Made by a program: the position numbers and the translations under genes. Source: Chlorobium sp. (GTDB taxonomy: Bacteria > Bacteroidota > Chlorobiia > Chlorobiales > Chlorobiaceae). Taken from it: a stretch of 18,952 nucleotides of DNA. The notes beneath the pieces are model-generated. The model was not told the DNA's origin, did not search any database, and saw only the letters and a program-made list of their open reading frames with translations. Location: assembly GCA_028278005.1 (NCBI GenBank), contig JANQFD010000024.1:1-18952 (forward strand). The letters are read 5' to 3'. Shown in pieces: positions 15,284 through 18,952 of the stretch. Every line of letters begins with the position of its first letter. Position 1 is the first letter of the stretch.

Positions 15284-15405
15284 CCTCTTGTGATCCATAG
15301 ACATCATGCATAATTGCCTGACGGCAGGTCGGCCGGACAGCTTGAAAGCAGCTGAAATATCAGGTTTCACCCATTACCCATTATTCAGTGGTAAATAGTC
15401 ATCCG

Positions 15406-16581
15406 TCATTTTTCCTGCCTCCTGCCTGCTGAAGACTGCCGACTTGTTTTTGCGGGCATCAACTCTTCCGCAACCTGGTCGGCAAAAAGAAATCCTTTCC
15501 GGGAAACCTTTATGACTTCGCCGCATATTTCGACCAAACCCTGCTCTTTGAGCTGATCAACCGCATCGAGTACCAGGCTGCTGCCTTCATGATACCTCAG
15601 CAGATCATCAACCGAGAGCCCGGAAGAAAGCCGCAAGGACAGAAAAATCTTTTCACTGATCCGTGCCTCATCCGAAAGCTGCTCACTGAATCCAAGAGCA
15701 TCACACGGCCCGGCAATATAGCGCACCAGACTGCTCGTGTTTGCGCTACGTAATTCCTGAACTCCGTCCGCCATGAAAGTGTGTGCGGAAGGACCGAAAC
15801 CAAGATACGATTCCCTCTGCCAGCATGCCAGATTATAGCGGGAAAAGAATCCCGGTTTCGAAAAATTTGAAACCTCATAATGTTGAAAACCGTCTGCCTC
15901 GAGCAGTTCACAAGCCTTGAGATACATTGCCGCCTGTGCTTTTTCACCTGGCAGCGTTACAAGCCCTTTTCTCACCTGTTTGTCAAGCAGAGTCTTTTTT
16001 TCCAATGCAAGCATATATACTGAAACGTGAGGCACATCCCCCGACAAAGCAATCCGCAGGTCTCGCTCCCATATCTCCAATGTCTCCCCCTCCGCGCCGC
16101 AAATAAGATCCACACTCACATTACCGAAAATATTCATGGCCTCGCCTGTGGTCCTTAATGCCTCGTCAGCATTGTGACAACGCCCAAGCGCAAGAAGTTT
16201 TTCAGGCATATAAGACTGGACACCGATGCTGAGACGGTTTACACCAAGTGCCGCCAGATTACGAAGCTTTTCAATGGAAAGATCCTCCGGGTTCGCCTCA
16301 AGCGCAATCTCGGCACCATCGCACAAAGAAACATATTTCGTAAGCGTTTCAAGCCAGCTTTCAAGGTAAGAAACAGGAACAAATGACGGTGTTCCTCCTC
16401 CGAAATGAACGGATTTCAAGACAACCCCTTCAAGCAGCGACAAACGTGCCGCTGTTTCCTTTTCAAGCGCAGAAAAAAAACGATCCTGCAAATCCTGCTT
16501 CGTTACGAGGCAAAAATCGCAGTAAGGACACCGGGCTCTGCAGAAAGGAATATGTAGGTAACAATGCAAACCAGAATCCAT
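15406..16581 (-). CDS. hemW: Radical SAM heme chaperone HemW (HemN-like)
   Basis: Radical SAM protein of 391 residues related to coproporphyrinogen III dehydrogenase; HemW proteins bind heme and deliver it rather than oxidising coproporphyrinogen. The [4Fe-4S] cluster cysteines are C14, C18 and C21 (CxxxCxxC in HIPFCRARCPYCDF), followed by an extra C24. GGGTPS near residue 63, LEANPEDLS, and NRLSIGVQSY follow as in the family. A C-terminal winged-helix-like part (SDEARISEKIFLSLRLSSGLS) is present. The CPYCDF form and the short N-terminus favour HemW over true HemN, which has CxxxCxxCxC. The ATG at 16581 is chosen over a GTG at 16596. It is the last gene after glgA and the HAD phosphatase, with a 16-base gap. 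Confidence 0.88.
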   Translation of the reverse strand: MDSGLHCYLHIPFCRARCPYCDFCLVTKQDLQDRFFSALEKETAARLSLLEGVVLKSVHFGGGTPSFVPVSYLESWLETLTKYVSLCDGAEIALEANPEDLSIEKLRNLAALGVNRLSIGVQSYMPEKLLALGRCHNADEALRTTGEAMNIFGNVSVDLICGAEGETLEIWERDLRIALSGDVPHVSVYMLALEKKTLLDKQVRKGLVTLPGEKAQAAMYLKACELLEADGFQHYEVSNFSKPGFFSRYNLACWQRESYLGFGPSAHTFMADGVQELRSANTSSLVRYIAGPCDALGFSEQLSDEARISEKIFLSLRLSSGLSVDDLLRYHEGSSLVLDAVDQLKEQGLVEICGEVIKVSRKGFLFADQVAEELMPAKTSRQSSAGRRQEK

Positions 16582-16597
16582 CTTTACTTGTAACACG

Positions 16598-17191
16598 TCA
16601 CACGTTACTGCTCAATACATACCCGGTTATCGCCTGGTAGAGATTATCTGCAACATATTCAGGGATTATCCTTCGTTGACGGCACAGTTCTTCCTCACCG
16701 TGCCCCGTCCTTACGAGAATGGGACGAAGACCTGCGCGTAAGCCACATTCCACGTCGACCGTTTTGTCACCGATAAAGAACGACCGGGTTTTATCAACCT
16801 CCAGGCCTGAAGCAAGATAATCGGCAAACGCACGGTCAACCATACCGGTTTCGGGCTTGCGGCACCATGCAAAACGATCATATTCCGGATGAGGATAATC
16901 CGGATGGGTAGGACAATAGTAACTGCGGTCAAAAAAGGTATTGCTGGCAGTCAGCAATTCATTCAGATACAGATGTATATCCTCAACCTGCTCAGCTGTA
17001 ACAATACCTTTGGCGATACCGGCCTGATTGGTGATAATGACGATCTCAAATCCGGCCTGTTTGGCAAGCGCGATAGCTTCGGCTGCGCCCTCGATCAACT
17101 GAAACTGCTCCCTGGTGGTTACATAGGTGCCTATATCACGATTGATCGTACCATCCCTGTCAAGAAACAATACCTTTATCTTTTCTGCCAT
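16598..17191 (-). CDS. HAD-superfamily phosphatase, GmhB/HisB-N type
   Basis: Phosphatase of 197 residues related to D-glycero-D-manno-heptose-1,7-bisphosphate 7-phosphatase and histidinol-phosphatase. Catalytic D11 and D13 lie in FLDRDGTIN, motif II is the ITNQ stretch (53-56), CRKP (110-113) supplies the lysine, and GDK (141-143) is motif IV. In E. coli GmhB, zinc is held by C92, H94, C107 and C109; here the aligned residues are C93, T95, A108 and C110, though H96 and H101 could compensate. A role in heptose synthesis for LPS is possible, but no other heptose gene (gmhA, hldE, hldD) is visible. The ATG at 17191 lies 4 bases after the glgA stop, so the pair is cotranscribed. A TTG start six codons upstream, inside glgA, is less likely. 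Confidence 0.83.
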   Translation of the reverse strand: MAEKIKVLFLDRDGTINRDIGTYVTTREQFQLIEGAAEAIALAKQAGFEIVIITNQAGIAKGIVTAEQVEDIHLYLNELLTASNTFFDRSYYCPTHPDYPHPEYDRFAWCRKPETGMVDRAFADYLASGLEVDKTRSFFIGDKTVDVECGLRAGLRPILVRTGHGEEELCRQRRIIPEYVADNLYQAITGYVLSSNV

Positions 17192-17195
17192 ATGT

Positions 17196-18671
17196 TCACG
17201 CGCTCTCAAGCAAACCGCTGTAGATCAGGCTATACTTCTCAGCAGATTCCTTCCATGTCAGATCCCTTTCCATATTCTCCATAACAAGCCTGGACCAGCG
17301 CTCATTGTCTCCATAGACCTGAATTGCCTGTCTGACCTTTTCAACAAGAGATTCCGGATTGTAGTCATGAAATTCAAAACCCGAACCGTCATGTCCCTCG
17401 TTGATCTCGTCTATGGTCTCTGCAATACCACCGCCGGCAAAAACAATCGGGACCGTACCATATCGCATGGCGAAAAACTGCATCATGCCGCATGACTCGA
17501 ATTTACCGGGAATGAGAAGCATGTCCGATGAAGCCATGATCTGATGCAGAAAGCCGTCACTGAACTCGAAATTAAGCCCGAGCTTGCCTTTATGCTTCAT
17601 GGCAAGATCCTGCAGCTTTTTCTGGATCTCCTTGTTTCCGGAACCGGAAACAACGAGCTGGATATCAAGATCCATCAGCATTCCGAGAGATTCAATCAAG
17701 AGATCGATTCCCTGGAACCTGTCAAAATGTATGACGGCACCAACAAGAGGCTTTTCCTCATCGAAAGGCATCTTCAGCTCTTCAAGCAGATATTTCTTGT
17801 TTTCCAGCTTCTCCTGAAGCCGGTCGGTATCGAACTTCTTTTTGATAAGCTTGTCAGCCGAAGGATTCCACTGCTTGACATCAAGACCGTTGTTTATCCC
17901 CTGAAGATGGTTAACGCGGGCGGAAAGCACTTTGTCGATCCCGTGCGCAGCTTCCGTGTCACTGCTGATAAGTTCGGCATACCTGTCTGACGTTGTCGAA
18001 ATACTGTCGGCATGCCTGATTCCGGTAAAAAGCATATTCACTGCATCATCTTCAGCGTGGAGTTTGTCAACCAGGTTTTCCGGAAGCAGTTTATCGAAGG
18101 GTTTCCTGGGAAAAACACCCTGGCGATGTGCATTGTGAACCGTTAAAACGGTTTTTATCCCTTTGAAAAACGCATTGTCTGCGTAAAGGGTTTTCAATAA
18201 AAGAGGGACAAGACTTGCATACCAGTCATGAAAATGAATGATATCAGGTTTCCAGCCAAGTCTCTGCAATGTCTCGAGAATACCGAGATTGAAAAAAATG
18301 ACCCTCTCGGCATTGCCTTTGACATTAGCGCCCTGGGACATATCCTCAAAAAGACCGCTGCGCTTGTAATATTTCTCGTTATAAAGGAAATAGGTCTGTA
18401 TCTTGCTTGATGGAAGAGCCGTAACCTTCACATGAAGCAGATCCGATTTGTCTTTCAGGGGAACCTTGATATCTGAAAGCCGCAATACATCATGGAGACG
18501 GAACTTGCGATCATTGATAACGCCGTATTTAGGCATCATTATGCGGGCTTCACAGCCTTCATCCTCCATGGCCTGGGGAAACGATGCCATGAAATCGGCG
18601 AGAGAGCTGACTCTTACAAACGGAGAAATTTCACCAGACACATAAAGAACCTTGCAAATGTTTCTGGACAT
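17196..18671 (-). CDS. glgA: Glycogen synthase-like GT5 glycosyltransferase (diverged nucleotide-binding residues)
   Basis: GT-B fold protein of 491 residues, family 5, expected to extend alpha-1,4-glucan from ADP-glucose. Recognisable: N-terminal VLYVSGEISPF (8-18), FHDW (147-150), TVHN with H179, GINNGLDVKQWNP (258-270), PGKFESCG with E392 (E. coli E377), and RYGTVP then GGGIAET. The usual KTGGL sugar-nucleotide motif is RVSSL (20-24), and the region matching E. coli R300...K305 reads HFDRFQG (315-321), so both basic residues are replaced by His and Gln. I recall similarly diverged GlgA proteins in Chlorobium, so this is probably a clade trait rather than damage. Starch synthase-like activity or a non-catalytic role is uncertain. 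The ATG at 18671 gives the natural start; no clear ribosome binding site. It is followed by the HAD phosphatase and hemW. Confidence 0.8.
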   Translation of the reverse strand: MSRNICKVLYVSGEISPFVRVSSLADFMASFPQAMEDEGCEARIMMPKYGVINDRKFRLHDVLRLSDIKVPLKDKSDLLHVKVTALPSSKIQTYFLYNEKYYKRSGLFEDMSQGANVKGNAERVIFFNLGILETLQRLGWKPDIIHFHDWYASLVPLLLKTLYADNAFFKGIKTVLTVHNAHRQGVFPRKPFDKLLPENLVDKLHAEDDAVNMLFTGIRHADSISTTSDRYAELISSDTEAAHGIDKVLSARVNHLQGINNGLDVKQWNPSADKLIKKKFDTDRLQEKLENKKYLLEELKMPFDEEKPLVGAVIHFDRFQGIDLLIESLGMLMDLDIQLVVSGSGNKEIQKKLQDLAMKHKGKLGLNFEFSDGFLHQIMASSDMLLIPGKFESCGMMQFFAMRYGTVPIVFAGGGIAETIDEINEGHDGSGFEFHDYNPESLVEKVRQAIQVYGDNERWSRLVMENMERDLTWKESAEKYSLIYSGLLESA

Positions 18672-18706
18672 CTATATCGTAAACAATCTGTTTTTTTCTC
18701 GAAATA

Positions 18707-18734
18707 TTTTCATAGAACTTCATAGCTTTATAAT
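18707..18734 (+). promoter_or_regulatory. Sigma70-like promoter for the Ig-like lipoprotein gene
   Basis: TTTTCA (18707-18712), a 16-base spacer and a perfect TATAAT (18729-18734), about 55 bases before the lipoprotein ATG. It is the same arrangement as the promoter at 15256-15283. It lies in an AT-rich divergent gap, so chance occurrence is possible. Confidence 0.45.
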
Positions 18735-18789
18735 TTAAGAATTTATACGCTGATTTACAATCCGGGCCGGCATCCCTGCCTGTCTTTCC

Positions 18790-18952
18790 ATGAAACCTCT
18801 ACAGCTCCTTTCAGTCCTTTGTTTGACACTTGCAGCATGTGCGCTTGACCGTGCGCCAACCGGAGGACCTGTAGACAGAGAACCTCTTGAAATTCTTTCG
18901 ATTGATCCTCCAAATGCTTCGGTCAATACATCCCCTGAAAGAATTGTATTCA
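18790..18952 (+). CDS. Ig-like (SbsA/Big_5-type) domain lipoprotein, N-terminal part
   Basis: Frame open from the ATG at 18790 to the window edge (54 codons seen). It begins MKPLQLLSVLCLTLAAC, a lipoprotein signal peptide with lipobox LAAC (C17 lipidated). ALDRAPTGGPVDREPLEILS follows, resembling the start of the many Bacteroidota/Chlorobiota lipoproteins in which a PPTGGPKD-like stretch leads into an SbsA Ig-like domain; IDPPNASVNTSPERIVF would be the first strands of that domain. Likely anchored in the outer or inner membrane and facing the periplasm or surface. The function is unknown; members are often annotated only as Ig-like domain-containing protein. It is divergent from glgA across 118 bases. 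Its 3' end and any further domains are outside the window. Confidence 0.75.
   Translation, partial: MKPLQLLSVLCLTLAACALDRAPTGGPVDREPLEILSIDPPNASVNTSPERIVF

Noticed and set aside
15289..15405. Tandem CCCATTA copies and small stems downstream of hemW, considered as a terminator or repeat element
   Set aside because: Only two CCCATTA copies and 4-bp stems without a T-run; nothing supports a terminator or mobile element.
16588..16614. GTAAC/GTTAC inverted repeat at the gmhB-hemW junction, considered as a regulatory site
   Set aside because: Arms of five bases that overlap the gmhB stop and the hemW leader; too short to support.
18735..18926. 63-codon minus-strand open frame opposite the lipoprotein
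   Set aside because: The plus strand codes for a convincing lipoprotein signal peptide; the antisense frame has no features.
1..18952. CRISPR arrays, tRNA genes, insertion sequences, attachment sites
   Set aside because: No regularly spaced repeats, no tRNA-like CCA-ended cloverleaf, no transposase or integrase motifs seen on either strand.

Overview
The window looks like a chromosomal core segment of a green sulfur bacterium (Chlorobiaceae, phylum Chlorobiota). This is inferred from gene content and protein character: a diverged glycogen-synthase type that I recall from Chlorobium, a NifS/NifU iron-sulfur system, lipid A synthesis, a DUF2723 membrane protein, and a lipoprotein of the Ig-like type common in Bacteroidota/Chlorobiota. 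No rRNA, tRNA, transposase, integrase or CRISPR array is visible.

Layout. (1) 1-4604, minus strand: RodZ-like protein, a short-chain dehydrogenase, then cysK-nifS-nifU. The last three make cysteine, strip its sulfur and build Fe-S clusters; nifU overlaps nifS by 17 bases and runs off the left edge. (2) 4605-4956: the only long gene-free stretch, a divergent promoter region rich in TGTAA/TTACA words. (3) 4957-6827, plus strand: a CNNM/HlyC-type membrane protein and nucleoside diphosphate kinase. (4) 6828-6976: a convergent gap with strong RNA structure and a T-run, a candidate small RNA with some resemblance to SRP RNA. (5) 6977-15188, minus strand: a tight operon-like run of DUF2723 membrane protein, lpxA, a ROK kinase, comF-like, rsmE and an AI-2E-family membrane protein, followed after a gap by a D-Ala-D-Ala carboxypeptidase. 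A good sigma70-like promoter lies ahead of the run at 15256-15283. (6) 15406-18671, minus strand: glgA, a GmhB/HisB-type HAD phosphatase and hemW, closely packed. (7) 18790 to the end, plus strand: the start of an Ig-like-domain lipoprotein.

Most genes are housekeeping: envelope building (RodZ-like, LpxA, carboxypeptidase, DUF2723, lipoprotein), sulfur and Fe-S metabolism, carbohydrate metabolism (GlgA, ROK), and RNA or heme functions (RsmE, HemW). I do not see a clear new multi-gene system. The most interesting points are a GlgA lacking several sugar-nucleotide-binding residues, a ROK kinase lacking the family's zinc site, a phosphatase with a partly lost zinc site, a QDPR-like SDR, the structured RNA at 6858-6968, and G-tracts in two neighbouring envelope genes, one of which could switch the protein to a hydrophobic C-terminal tail.
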